A DNA stretch of 64,000 bases, taken from contig JAWPGT010000002.1 of the NCBI GenBank assembly GCA_034638255.1, forward strand, positions 1,240,001-1,304,000, given 5' to 3'. Made by a program: the position numbers and the translations under genes. Source of the DNA: Coprinus comatus (Eukaryota > Basidiomycota > Agaricomycetes > Agaricales > Agaricaceae). The notes beneath the pieces were generated by a model. That model ran no database searches. It had not been told where the DNA came from and was given only the letters and a program-made list of their open reading frames with translations. This document shows positions 20,424-32,198 of the stretch, piece after piece. Position 1 is the first letter of the stretch. Every line of letters starts with the position of its first letter.

Positions 20424-21901
20424 ATGACGCCATTAGCCCAAGTAAGAACTAAGCGTTTAGCATCAATCAGTCAAATTCGCCAACGCTGGTCGATCCTCAC
20501 TCACCACATGCCAGACTTCGACCTATGTTTCTCGGAAGCTGCGTCGGAAGAGCTTGCCTCCTTTAGGCTGCTCGAATTACCGCCGGAACTTGCTGTTGCT
20601 GTTGATGCAGCGTTACAGAAAGCAGAACCCCTCCAGTATGCTGTGTGGTCTTTGCGGTGGCTCATCTCACTATTTACAGGCTTGCGATCAAAGGAAGTCC
20701 CGCCGAGGATGCCGTTCTGTGTACCCACAACAAGACGTATACACTGCGATCCGTGGCATTGTCGAATTCACTCCTTGTGGTTACAGCTCCTCAGAGTCAC
20801 CTCACCTCTGGAAACGGACGAGAACCTGTGGTCATTCGCGATGAACTGCACGAAGTTATCGAGCTCCTCCCGGCAGTTCCGAAGCTCCATAAGCTAACAA
20901 TGCTTCTGAGGGGCAAAGAATACGATGAGAGCGATGAAATAGATCATGAATCACGCGAGGTATGGTACCCCCCCATTGCCCTCGGGGCACGTACTAAAAG
21001 ACAATTGTGCAGAACATAAACTACTACTCGTATCAGGACGCCAAGAACGAGATACAGGCAAGCGAAGCTGAGTTGGAGCGTGGATTGAAAGAGAAGAAGA
21101 TTTTAGTTATTAATGGTAGCATTCTGCTCACGCTACTAAGAAATGATGATGCTCATTATTTGCTATAGGTGTCTTACGTCCAATCTCTCAGGATTATTTA
21201 CAGAATGTACTCGAGTTAATATTGAATCTTCTCGTGTCACTTGCTGTCAAACATGACAACGTGCCATTGGAAGAGCTGGTCTCAGTTCTGGCACATGAAC
21301 ACGACGTTTCGAGAACGGTTTCTCTTCAAATCATGTCTTGGTTTGGAGACCTGGACAAGGAAGCCGATCGGTGGAGAATGGACGTACAGGCTGTCATGAA
21401 GGCTGTTGCACTTGGAATTTTAAGACACTACCGAGTAAGTCAAATTATCCGAAGACAAGTCCAGACCCTCTGATACGCGTGGCTTCATTAGCGCAATCCG
21501 ATTGAAAAGGACGCATTCATCAATAAATGGAAGACAGCTGTAGGAGATTCATTCGAAAGTGTGGTCAACTTGGGTCTCCTGTCTGTACGTATGCCGTTGC
21601 TTCCAAGGTTCGGACCAACTAAATCCAAGAAACATATTAGGGAAACTACTTGATTACAACACCTGACACCAAGGACCTTCTAACATACTTTCCTTCATCC
21701 GAACTTCCTGTTGATCCAGCCGCCCGTTTTGCGGATTTATTCCACACAAGGTCCCGTTGGAAAGGTGATGACATTACCCCCTTCCTTGAGGATATTGCCG
21801 TCAACTCTAAGGAAAGAGACAAATTGCTACTCAAGTATTGTCGTGCCATTACCAGTTCACAAGGAGTTTGGTATACCACGAGAACACAATACAGCGGGTA
21901 A
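20424..21901 (+). CDS. DCC1: Sister chromatid cohesion protein Dcc1
   Basis: Subunit of the alternative clamp loader Ctf18-Dcc1-Ctf8-RFC, which acts on PCNA and supports cohesion. Six exons: 20424-20635, 20680-20959, 21013-21115, 21169-21434, 21492-21584 and 21641-21901, giving 404 residues. Family features: RLLELPPELAVAVDAAL, then after the first intron AIKGSPAEDAVLCTHNKTYT and LRSVALSNSLLVV. The winged-helix C-terminus has WKGDDITPFLEDIAVNSKER followed by KLLLKYCRAI and the terminal TTRTQYSG. The start is uncertain: an in-frame ATG at 20508 would give MPDFDLCFSEAASEE and match the usual N-terminus better. It is convergent with the DUF262 gene, with under 100 bp between stops. Confidence 0.88.
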
Positions 21902-21999
21902 TGTGTTGTTTTCGATTAGTTATATTACGAGTATGCATGGATCGAAAAAAAAAATACAATCAAAATTAGTCGCAGAAAAAAAAGCCCATCAACCGACAA

Positions 22000-23772
22000 T
22001 CATTTGCCCCTTGCCCTCGTTTTCACTGGCCGTCCTATGTTCCGAACGGGGTCAGGTTTGTACTCTTCGTCACTAGAGTCCGCATTTTTCCCTCTTTTCC
22101 GTTTGGCGCCACCACGTTTAGGAGGAAGTTCGTGAAGCTGAACCGGCACATTGGGATTTTCTACGAGACTCTCGATAATAGCCCACATTGCTTTTCCAAC
22201 TTTAGTATTCATCCGAACGTCGGTGAATTGTTCGCGAATGGATTTTCGGAGATGATAAATTGCTCTTGCTCTTGCTTCTGTAGGATACTTCCGCAGCCGA
22301 TACAAAACGACACCTTCATAACACATTCTCTCAATAAGAGATCAGTTGGCTAGATGGATAGAAAATTGTGTTTTACCGATGAAAACAAACTCGACAGGTG
22401 CCAGTCGCCTGTTGATTAGACGGAAAGCATCGTTCAAGCCATCCTTTGTTGCCATGTTCCAGAAATCAACCAAAACATGATCAATATCAGCTTTAAAAGA
22501 TTCTGTTGGCCCATCGTCTCGTAGTAGCCATTGTTCAAGTTTGAGTGGAGATGGAAGATCTGTCGAGGGCAGCCTATCGCAACAAAAGATAAAATGTGCA
22601 AGGTTTTGATAATCCCTACTACGTTTCGTGTCCCATTCTAACACGTGTGCGAGACCGTTTTCCACAGCAACATGCCGCCTTTCCAGCTCGGATATCCACC
22701 TGAAGTCATAACATATTTGAGTACGGCACGTAATGTTGTATGAAATGTGAAAGCTGACTCTGCAAAGGGTGACGCGATGGCCTTGAGTTTTTCTAACAAA
22801 GAGCTAAGCAAAACCTGTGATATCTCTAGTGTGTCTAAAAGCATACCCGCATTGGTTAACGTCATGCCTAACTGTACTCGTTGGAAGATCTCTCGTTCTT
22901 GTGAGGGTGTGATGTTTGTGTATTCAACTAAAAGAAGTCATCAGCTGTTTACCCATCATAATAGTCACTGGTAGGCTTGCCGTAAGCTATAGGTTTGTTT
23001 GCAAATTCATCTTTGAACTTCTGTGGTACTTCATTTTTTACCCCTCTAGACTTTGTTGAGGTAGTATACCAGAACTGCCGCTTTGTGACAGGATCCTTGT
23101 CTGTTACTCATTAGTTGGAGGAGTTATATTTATGGTGGCATTCTACACACATGGTATCTTGCACGAAAACACATTCATCAAAATGTTCAATATTTTTGAG
23201 ATAATTGACTTACTTGTCCGTCGAAGAATTTCTGTATTGAACTTAACCGCTTAGCATTTTGTCAGTAGACCCGAAAAAAAAACCGGAATTTTCGATCAAA
23301 GTACCTGTTTACCATCCACACATACACGTATAGGCTGTCCTTCGTCATCCTCAACTAGCGCAAACACTAGTGGTGGGATATAAAAACCACGAAAAATGGA
23401 GTCTATCAGTCCAGACTGTTTTGAGTCTGGCCAAACAACATCTACACTCCTGGTTATTGGTAAGCGCGTAAAGCTAAGAGTTCTAGTACACACCTCGTTG
23501 GTATGGCGGACTTATATCAATCTGACCCCCATGTAACATATCTATTGCGAAGGTACATTAGCACCCAAATATCTCAAGTAATTAGCTTATTAATAACCGT
23601 GTAATTCCTTTGTTGTAAGAAATTTGGCGGTGGCACCATGTATAGGGTTTCTAATCCTGAAAGCATTGGGATCGTCATCTTCTGACTCAAAGTCCTCGTC
23701 TAACTCGTCTGCTTCTTCTACGGATGATTGTGTCATCTCGGGAGATTCTTCTTTCTTCAAATCTACATCCAT
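22000..23772 (-). CDS. DUF262 (GmrSD/ParB-like superfamily) protein of unknown function
   Basis: Ten exons: 23598-23772, 23494-23541, 23305-23441, 23214-23249, 23151-23157 (7 nt), 22981-23100, 22847-22927, 22759-22792, 22377-22699 and 22000-22313, giving 424 residues. After an acidic N-terminus comes a DUF262 core: GGQIDISPPYQRDVVWPDSK, GLIDSIFRGFYIPPLVFAL, and the signature DGKQRLSSIQKFFDGQIPY, matching the DGQQRLTTL motif of bacterial DUF262 proteins. Then come YVEYTNITPSQEREIFQRVQ and LTNAEKLKAIASPFAEWISE. The C-terminus ends in a basic segment with KRGGAKRKRG and an acidic patch, suggesting nuclear location. The intron after exon 6 has a GC donor (GCAAGC). In bacteria this domain is linked to nucleases such as GmrSD; in fungi the role is unknown to me. 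Confidence 0.85.
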
Positions 23773-24289
23773 CCGTGTTATATTTTGAATAGTGCGAGAT
23801 CGAGAGGACGAATTGAGATAATGGGTTTAGGATTTGGTGTTGGGGAGAAATGGTTATACTTAATGGGTCCTGGATCATTGATTGAGACGCGTTTGTTTGG
23901 CCTTGTATCTGTTGTCCTCCTCCTACATACTCATTTCCAGTATCCAAAAGATACACCCAAGAAAATCAAGCCGCAATGTGTAAAGCTTGCTAAGTAGTGC
24001 GAAGAAATTTTAGGAGGAAACGTTGATCGCTCTTACAAGAAATAACAATTGACAATGCTTAATGTCCTAATAAATATATCGGACCTGGCCAAAGAATATC
24101 CGCCAGTAATGTGTTAGCATGCAGCAACCACAGCGGAAAAGACCACGCATTTAATGGAATATTTACACGAACTACGTAGTATTTGCGCCCGATATGTACT
24201 TTTAATACAGTGAATGTAATGTAGGATGGTAAAGTTCATTACATCGAACGCTGATAATATTATATGCAGAAGGTTTTCAGCATCTATAT

Positions 24290-25882
24290 TTACAAGCGCT
24301 TGAGAATTGCGCCTGTGAAGTCCGAAGTAGTAGCAGAACCTACATATCATGAATCAGTCACCAGTCATCATGATGTAGATCGGAGCAAACTTACCGCCCA
24401 TATCGGCTGTCCTAACTTTACCCTCATTGATGACATCAAATGTCGCACTCGCAATGCTGTTGGCAATGTTGTCGAGACTTTGAAAACAAGCATTAATTTC
24501 TGGTTGTGAACCATTGGGAGAGAGAGATATACTGACCCAAGGTGACGAAGCATCATCGTAGCGCTGAGAATCATAGCGGTGGGATTAGCCCTGTTGGTGC
24601 CCATGATGTCACTCGCAACGTGACGACATCCGGGCTCGAAAAGAGCATATTCCTAAAGAACAAGCGAGGTCGTGAGAATGAATAGAGAAGAATGATTGAA
24701 ATTTACGTACCCGTCCGACATTACAGCCGGGAACTATTCCGGGCCCTCCGACAAGAGCTGCTCCGATATTAGAAACGATGGCACCGTAAAGGTTAGGCAT
24801 AACCATCACATCGAATTGACCGGGACGTGCAACCAACTGCATAGAGCTTGTATCGCTTTATGAGGGGGGTTGAAACATCATATAACAATCTTCAGCTTAC
24901 GTATTATCGACAATCATGTCATTGAACTCGATACCCGAAGACTTGTAATCCTCTGCCACGCGGCGGAAAGTATTAAGGAAAAGACCATCGCCGAGTTTCA
25001 TGATGTTGGCCTTGTGAACGCATGTCACTTTCTAGTCACGTTGTTAATACAGAAAATTTTGTCAGAAAAGTGTAGGGACTTGCTTTACGACCATTCTTGA
25101 GAGCGAAATCGAAGGCAAAGCGAGAGATACGCTCAGCCTTAGCCCTGGTAGAGACCTTGAGACTCTCAACTACACCGGGATAGCTTTGGTGTTCCAACCC
25201 AGAGTATTCACCCTCAGTATTTTCACGGATAATAGCAAAGTCGACGTTGGAGTGACGAGTAGGAACACCGGGGAGAGATTTGCATAACACAACCGAGGCG
25301 TAGATATCGAGCTGTTGGCGCATGGCAACATTCCATGATATATGTCCGGACTGTGAGATAGGAGTGAAAAGGATGCCTGAGGAGAGGGATTAGAGATTGT
25401 GACGAATGTCAAAGAAATGACATGCCCTTCAAACCAACACGGTTACGCTTGAGACTCTCCATGGCCTGCTTGAAAAGAGCTTCACCGGAAGAGGACATTC
25501 CAGAGACATCATACTGTTCCCACTCGATGGGGGCGTTGACGAACTCGAATATTTCCTTGACAGAGTCTGTAATCTCTGCACCAATACCGTCTCCGGGAAT
25601 GAGTGTGACCTGTACGAAGTCAGGACCGGGTAAGGAGGGGTAGGAGAAGGACGTACTGTGTACACTCCACCATATTTAGTCGATGGCTGGAAAAAGATGA
25701 GCAAGCGACGAGGCAAACGAGGGTAGCCATACCCGTTGGGTGAGTCTTGGGAAACCGGCAGACAAGGTGGTCACAGACCGCTGCAAATAGGATGAGTGGG
25801 CGAGCCCGGCGAAGAATGCTGTACATACGGTTGCCTGGGTTAGTGCGGGACGAGTGGCAGTGGCAATGGCGTTGCGGAGCAT
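24290..25882 (-). CDS. IDH1: Isocitrate dehydrogenase [NAD], mitochondrial subunit 1
   Basis: Regulatory-type subunit of mitochondrial NAD-isocitrate dehydrogenase in the TCA cycle. Ten exons: 25829-25882, 25733-25780, 25657-25686, 25426-25609, 25084-25376, 24901-25031, 24711-24846, 24537-24652, 24395-24477 and 24290-24339, giving 374 residues. It has a mitochondrial presequence ([18 protein letters not shown]), then [80 protein letters not shown] and [20 protein letters not shown]. Subunit 1 is chosen because of the [12 protein letters not shown] and [20 protein letters not shown] blocks. Two introns use GC donors (GCATGT after LKG, GCAAGT after NGRK). It is head-to-head with the alpha/beta hydrolase gene, about 160 bp between starts. 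Confidence 0.95.
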
Positions 25883-26042
25883 GGCAGGAGCAGAGACTGG
25901 GTAAAGAGTAGGCGGACTCGAGAGACGGACGGACAAATTTGGGAGATACGCGCACGTGCAAAGATAGAGTCTACCCCACGTGACCTATACAATTCATAAT
26001 TTGACGCGACGAACTCTCTTGTTTCCCTTCCCAGATCCTTAG

Positions 26043-27877
26043 ATGGGTGGCCTGGACGACATTGCTGAGCTGCCTGCTGCCGTGCGGCGACGCGAATTGT
26101 CCTTCTACGTTGCTCTCGTCTTCCTCGTCCTGCCCATCTGGTCGGCTATCCCGTTCGCTTGGGCTTTTGTTATCTATTCCCTCAACACCGGCAAGTTGTG
26201 GTCATATGCCCTCAGGGGAAAGCTAGCCTTCGTCCTTGCAGTTGCAGAGGTCGGTCCCCGGCGACCCACTTATCCTCACCGAACTCATCCCGTCACTAGG
26301 TTTTCTTCAGCACGTACCATTTGCATCTCGCATACCAAATCGCTCCTCCGACCACGGCTGCCCCTGGAGATCCATTAGAAATAAGAGCTGCGTATTTACG
26401 ACTGCTTAAAGCCGGCCTAGCGAATCTTCCGCAGGATGGAGGTGATGAGGAGTCCCTTGCCGTTAGTCGACCCGGAAGTCCCGAAGAATCTATTGTCCGA
26501 CTGGAAAAACATGACCATCGCGCAATTGATTTCCGAAATAGTCTCCGAAACTGGTTTCGACTTGCTCCCTGGTCCTCCATCCGAGTTGTCGAGGTTCAAA
26601 AATGGCTCTACTGGTCAATGTTCAATGCAGATATGCCTCCTAGTGACCGGATCTCACCTCTTCAAAAAGCTGCTTTAGACGAGGCACTAGATTTGCTGCA
26701 GAAGCGTACTGGCTGCACAATCCCAGAAGGGTCCAATCCTGATGCCACTCCTCTGCGCTTGACAATCGATCCCACGTATACCAACTGGCGTCCCTTGACA
26801 TTCTATGTCATCATCGCTTTGGTAAATCGTTGGCTAAGGCATCGCCATATTCATCAGCATGGTGCCCGATTTGAAAAACATGACAATGTGGAATACCTTG
26901 TTAGAGTTCCCCGGGACTGGGATAGTAATCGTGGTCCTAGGCCTCTTGTTTTTATTCACGGACTCGGAATGGGATTGCTACAATACCATCTTCTAATCTC
27001 ACATCTATTTGAGACCCTCCTAGATAGACCTATTCTAATTCCACTGCAACCGCAGATAAGTCAGGACTTTTTCCACCCTCGTTTCCTTGTGCCCGTTACA
27101 AGGCATCAGATGGCCGACAACCTTGCCTCCATAATTGCAAGATTTGGTTGGGCTGATCACAAAGTTAATGTGGAAGACGAGAGTAGTGATTCAGACCAAG
27201 GAGAAAATGCAAGGGATGCAAATAAGCCTCGTAAACAGGGAGTGACAATGCTTAGCCATTCCAAGTGAGTATACTACATGTTTTACGCACAGGCTGTGAC
27301 TGAAAATCTTTAGTGGGACCTATGTTCACGCTTGGATGCTAAAAGCACACCCAAAAATGCTTGCGCGATCATGCTTTGTAGACCCTGTAACCTTCTGCCA
27401 GTGGGAGGGTGATGTATGCTACAAGTTCATGTATCGTCCAGCCATGACCGTAAGTTTCACCCCAAAGGTGCTCCAAATTGCTCACTAACTCGTTCTTTAG
27501 GGGTTTGAGCTAATGATGCGCTACTTCGTTGGTTCCGAAATTGGCGTTGCCAATCTTCTTCAACGCCATTTTGATTGGGTCTCCAACACACTCTGGTACG
27601 AAGAAATCCCCAACGCTAAGGATCCATCCAAAACTATATTCTTTCTGGGTGGTAAAGACAACATTCTGAATGCCGATGTAAGCCAAAACTACTCGACGTA
27701 GGCCAGAGCGATGACTAACTCCACACAACCTTCTAGCGTATCAAACGATACCTCACTTCCCATGGAGTCGGAAAAAATATTTGGTATGATCCACATGGTC
27801 GGCATGGTCAAGCACTGTTACGAGGTAGTCCAGGACATGTTGAAATTATGCGCTGGTTGCAAGAACCTGAACTATAG
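26043..27877 (+). CDS. Membrane-anchored alpha/beta hydrolase
   Basis: Five exons: 26043-26249, 26300-27264, 27314-27449, 27501-27677 and 27737-27877, giving 541 residues. Two hydrophobic segments near the N-terminus (LSFYVALVFLVLPIWSAIPF and around KLAFVLAVAEVFFSTYHLHL) suggest membrane anchoring. The hydrolase fold starts at RPLVFIHGLGMGLLQYHLLI (oxyanion HGLG motif). The nucleophile elbow, split by an intron, reads SHSNGTYVHAW: the usual first Gly of G-x-S-x-G is Ser. The acid is probably in FFLGGKDNILNAD and the base in DPHGRHGQALLRGSPGH. The substrate is probably a lipid or ester, by inference from the fold and anchoring only. Confidence 0.85.
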
Positions 27878-28046
27878 GAAAGTACCGCGTTCGCCACTAA
27901 AAGTATATATTAATATGATAGTTCATGTGGTGTTGTTTTTGATACCCTCGCAAAACAGACACTCTTAGAATGATACCCCCGCTTATGTTTATCACACTAT
28001 ATATGTATCCAAAAAAAAACGTAATACTACAACGCACTGAATTGCA

Positions 28047-29293
28047 CTAGGCCGAAACCCGTAAGCGAAGACGAGGAAATAACGAAAGAGTATTATTCCT
28101 CGTAATGGCGTGGAACCGCGGATCTTGTCTATCCGCTGTTCCGTAGTGGGATTTCAATTGGTGAGTATACCAACTAGACATTTCCGTGCTGACTGCTACA
28201 GAGATAGATGAATAAGCCCGTTTGCAACTCATGATCCGAGGGGATTCGACTCCTGGAAGCTTAGGGAAGAAGCTCACTTACCTGGGAAGTCTGTTCCGAA
28301 GAGTAATTGGTTATGGGGGATGAATGCATCCATGGCTGCTAGGTTCGGTCCCCAGGCACTCAAGGCGGTATCATAGTAGAAAGTTTTGAAATCTTGGAGG
28401 ATTTGGTCGGGGGTGAGAGAACAACCCATATGACTTGATAAAACAGCCACACGGGGAGCAAGGAAAGGTGTACTTCCACCGAGATGGGCAAGGATAATCT
28501 TGACATTTGGATATCTTCGTTTGCGACCCGTTACTACGAGGTGTGCAGCAGCTTTGAATGTTTCGTTGGGAACCTAGAATGAATGAATATGTGATCTTTT
28601 TTTCTCAATAGTAGAAGCCTCTTGGATATACCTCAGTGACGGGAAGGCCTAAAACTGGATGAGGCCAGGGAGCTGAAGAGGGTATCTGGTTTCCGTGAAT
28701 AAATACAACGACCTGTCGCCGATCAAGTTCTGCCCAGATACGATCGTATTTGTCGTCTCCAACATAGGCTAGTGAATGAAGTTGTAATTAAATTAACGAT
28801 GGCGCTAGTAGTGTAATAGACGTACTGGAAGCAGGTCCTTGACCATAAGAAGACGACATTGAGATACCATCAGCGTCAATCACATCGAATGCATAGGTAA
28901 TCTCATCCAAGACACCTGGGTAATTTTTAGTGTTGTCAGAATTAGATACAATTTGGTAAGGAAGGACGTGTAGTGAGTACCTTGTACATCATCAAGGAAT
29001 GGTAGAGTTGCAAAGAACCCGAATCTATTAGGATGTTCCCGGCATACTCCTGCAACATAATCGTTCCTGCTTCGAGCGAGTGATCGATTTGCTGCACTGA
29101 TTTCACCAGATGGAAAGGCAGGGAAAGAGAGAACAGCAGCTTGGATTCCGGCTGTGTTCATTGACTCCAAGCTAACTTCTGGAGACCAAGGGAGGTTCTC
29201 TGCTGGCGTTCTCCAGCCGACCTTTGTGTTGACACCAGCCTTGTCCAAGTCGGGAGAAAAGAAATGGTGGTGAATGTCGATGAAGCCCGCCAT
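28047..29293 (-). CDS. Amidohydrolase-2 family, 6-methylsalicylate/ACMS decarboxylase type
   Basis: Five exons: 28981-29293, 28826-28915, 28632-28768, 28282-28573 and 28047-28195, giving 326 residues. The metal site is clear: MAGFIDIHHHFFSPDL at the start (H-x-H), VVVFIHGNQIPSSAP (His), VKIILAHLGGSTPFLAPRVA (His), and LLFGTDFPAVSTEMSSWYTH (Asp). This set defines the metal-dependent decarboxylases and hydrolases of the ACMSD / gamma-resorcylate / 6-methylsalicylate group. The final intron has two possible acceptors; the one chosen (after CTGTAG) restores the family pattern DFPAVS-EM--WYTH. Its neighbour on the same strand is an SDR reductase, about 240 bp upstream; they may act together on an aromatic compound, but that is a guess. 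Confidence 0.9.
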
Positions 29294-29533
29294 GATGTGA
29301 AGAAGTGTAGTGCAATGAAGAAGATTTATAGTTCATGGCTTCTCTCACACGTGTCAAGTGGGTCCCAGTTTTTTAACGAGAGAAGACATGAAAGTATTCC
29401 ATTTACTGCGTTTTCTTCATTACCATATAAGGCAAGACTTCTTCTGTTTTGGGGGTTGGGGTTTACATCGCTAGCTGGGTGGTTCTTGAGGAGAGGGTTA
29501 TCATGGAATTGAACGTGGGTTGAATACAAATTA

Positions 29534-30511
29534 TTACTTTCTAAACTGTTTGCATTCTTCGGAATCCCAGCTGACAAATTGGCCGCTGAGTCTCTGCGGT
29601 GCCTCCAGTGATAATGCCGCAATCACATGTCCACAATCTTCGGGTTTGACGAGGCTTCCGTTGGCATGTGCGCGTATAAATATTGCATGGTTTGCTTCCG
29701 ACATATGAGCTGCACCCGTTTGCCTCAACTGATATTGCATCTGTCCTTGATCTTAAATTTTCCTGTGCTTCCGGTCGATGAAAACTGACTTACGCCCGTA
29801 TCAACCATTCCAGGTCTGATGGCAACAGAAGTTACGTCTGGCTCTTCTTCTGCGAGAGTCCTTGGAGCAGATGAGTGCATGAAGACTAAATGAGAGGAGA
29901 TGTTGCTTTAGGGTACCTGCACAGTGAGTTCATCGCTGCCTTGGCTGCATTGTATGGGCCCCAACCTCCTGTTCCTTTGACGGCAGCACCGGAACTAACA
30001 AACACGATCTTTCCGTGATAAGGACTCTGGCGCAAGAACGGGACGGCAGCCTGTACTGCGGTGATGAGAGAAAAGAAGTTGACGTCAAAGTGGTGTTTCC
30101 AAGATGACAATGGGACGGTGTCGTCTGAGATGCGACAGAGAGGATCTATGATTCCTGCGTTAAGGACAAGACCGTCGAGACCACCATATTTATCTATGGC
30201 TGCAGATACTGCAGCGGCAATGGCATTCCGATCTGTGCTAGAAGATTGGATGAGTTTGCGGGCAGGGGTGCAGGGTGTACATGGACGAACACATCGGCTT
30301 GGATGGGCAAGAGGGCGTCTGATTTCAAACCGGATAATTCTGGAGAGATGGAACGGGAAATGGTGACAACATTTGCATTGAATTTGTGGAGGAGAATGTT
30401 AGTGACCTGGAGACCAATGCCCCTTTGTTATCATCAGAAGAGATTGCAACAATTATTGGAGATGTACTTGGAACCACCAGTGACAAGCACCACCCGTTTT
30501 CTGTCTGTCAT
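29534..30511 (-). CDS. Short-chain dehydrogenase/reductase, benzil-reductase (Irc24) type
   Basis: NADPH-dependent SDR. Five exons: 30468-30511, 30292-30423, 29917-30237, 29794-29860 and 29534-29740, giving 256 residues, the normal SDR length. The cofactor loop is [20 protein letters not shown] (TGxxxGIG). NAGI marks strand 4 ([12 protein letters not shown]). The catalytic set is Ser in [11 protein letters not shown] and YNAAK (Tyr and Lys) in [16 protein letters not shown], followed by [12 protein letters not shown]. The closest remembered relatives are the yeast YIR035C/YIR036C proteins, which share WKxxxDxNFFS and RPGxVDT. The substrate is unknown. It is head-to-head with PDB1, about 130 bp between starts. 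Confidence 0.9.
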
Positions 30512-30639
30512 GAACGAGGTAAAAGATCGGAGTAACGCGTTACCTCGGACCGACGCCGGCCAATTGCATGTCACGCCGGGATGTTACCTCTGCAAACTCA
30601 GGGTTTCTCGCCAGCTCTTCCTCCTTCTCCTCCAACACA

Positions 30640-32058
30640 ATGGTCTCTCGTCAGGCTTTTGCCCGCCTCGCACCCGCCTTCCAACGCGCCTCAACAGCCG
30701 CAGCCTCGCGTCGTACTCTCCCTCTTTTCCGCACCTATGCCACCGCAGAACACTCGGTATGCTCTTGCCCCACTCTCGCCTTGCCATTTCTCAATTTCGT
30801 CCACAGATGACAGTTCGCGAGGCACTCAACATGGCCATGGAGGAGGAGATGGTTCGCGACGAAAAAGTCTTCATCCTCGGTGAAGAGGTCGCGCGTTATA
30901 ACGGTGCCTACAAGGTATTATTCTGTCCGTACACCTGGCACAAATCTACCCTGCTCACTTTTTTTGTAGGTCACCAAGGGTCTCATGGACAAGTTTGGCG
31001 AGAAGCGTGTCATCGATACACCCATTACGGAGATGGGCTTCGCTGGTATTGCTGTTGGTGCCGCCCTCCAGGGACTACGGCCCATGTAAGTTTGCCCCAT
31101 CATAGTTCCGAAAATTCCTGCCTTACGTATATCCAACAGCTGCGAGTTCATGACATTTAACTTTGCCATGCAGGCAATTGACCAAATTGTCAACTCAGCT
31201 GGAAAGACGTACTACATGTCCGGTGGTAATGTACCGTGCCCTGTTGTATTCCGTGGTCCCAATGGTGCCGCCGCTGGCGTTGGTGCCCAACACTCGCAAG
31301 ACTATGCTGCTTGGTATGGTTCTATCCCTGGTCTCAAAGTCATCAGCCCTTGGAGTGCCGAAGACTGCAAAGGTCTCCTAAAGGTATGTCGTCATTAAGA
31401 AATATTGCTTAATGTTGGTCTAAGTTGTTTCATAGGCCGCCATCCGCGATCCTAACCCTGTAGTCTTCCTCGAGAACGAAATGCTTTATGGTGTCTCCTT
31501 CCCTATGTCACAGGAAGCCATGTCCGATAACTTCCTACTACCCATTGGCAAGGCCAAGGTTGAACGGGAAGGTAGCGATGTTACCATCGTTGCTCACAGC
31601 AAGATGGTCACCCATAGTATGGAGGCTGCTGAAATTCTCGCCAAGGAGGGTATCAAAGCCGAAGTTATTAATCTCCGTAGCATTCGTCCTCTCGACATTG
31701 ATACCATCAAGAAATCCGTCAAGAAGACTAACAGGTAACCTCGACATCTACTTTTGTTCATTCATTAACTCATGCCTTACCAGACTACTCATTGTCGAGG
31801 GTGGCTTCCCTGCTTTTGGTGTCGGTAGCGAAATTTGCGCACAAATTGTTGAGAGTGAAGCCTTCGATTGGCTTGATGCTCCCGTCGAGCGCATCACCGG
31901 TGCTGATGTTCCAACACCTGTACGTAGCTCTATTGTCTCTTGTCGAATAATGCTTGCTCACTAAGTATTAGTACGCTACCAACCTCGAGAACCTCGCCTT
32001 CCCTGATACTCCTCTGATCGTCAAGGTCGCAAAACGTGCATTGTACCGTACTAATTAA
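30640..32058 (+). CDS. PDB1: Pyruvate dehydrogenase E1 component, beta subunit
   Basis: Mitochondrial E1 beta, which with E1 alpha decarboxylates pyruvate using thiamine diphosphate. Seven exons: 30640-30756, 30807-30914, 30970-31085, 31140-31383, 31436-31734, 31784-31919 and 31972-32058, giving 368 residues. A basic presequence ([19 protein letters not shown]) precedes [20 protein letters not shown]. Next come [20 protein letters not shown], with the thiamine-site Glu, then [54 protein letters not shown] and [15 protein letters not shown]. All blocks are collinear with yeast and animal E1 beta. No anomalies seen. Confidence 0.97.
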
Positions 32059-32198
32059 TTTTGTTACGCTGTTTCTGGGGTGATTTTCTATAGATATTCC
32101 TTGCATTCATCTTCTTTGCTTTTAGACTGTTCACTATAAAACTCATACACCATTACATTAATTTGCACGAATTTTTAACGGAAGTTCAACAAATGGTA

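Noticed and set aside
30246..31160. 304-codon plus-strand open frame
   Set aside because: It runs antisense through SDR exons and then out of frame through PDB1 exons and introns, both of which are certain genes.
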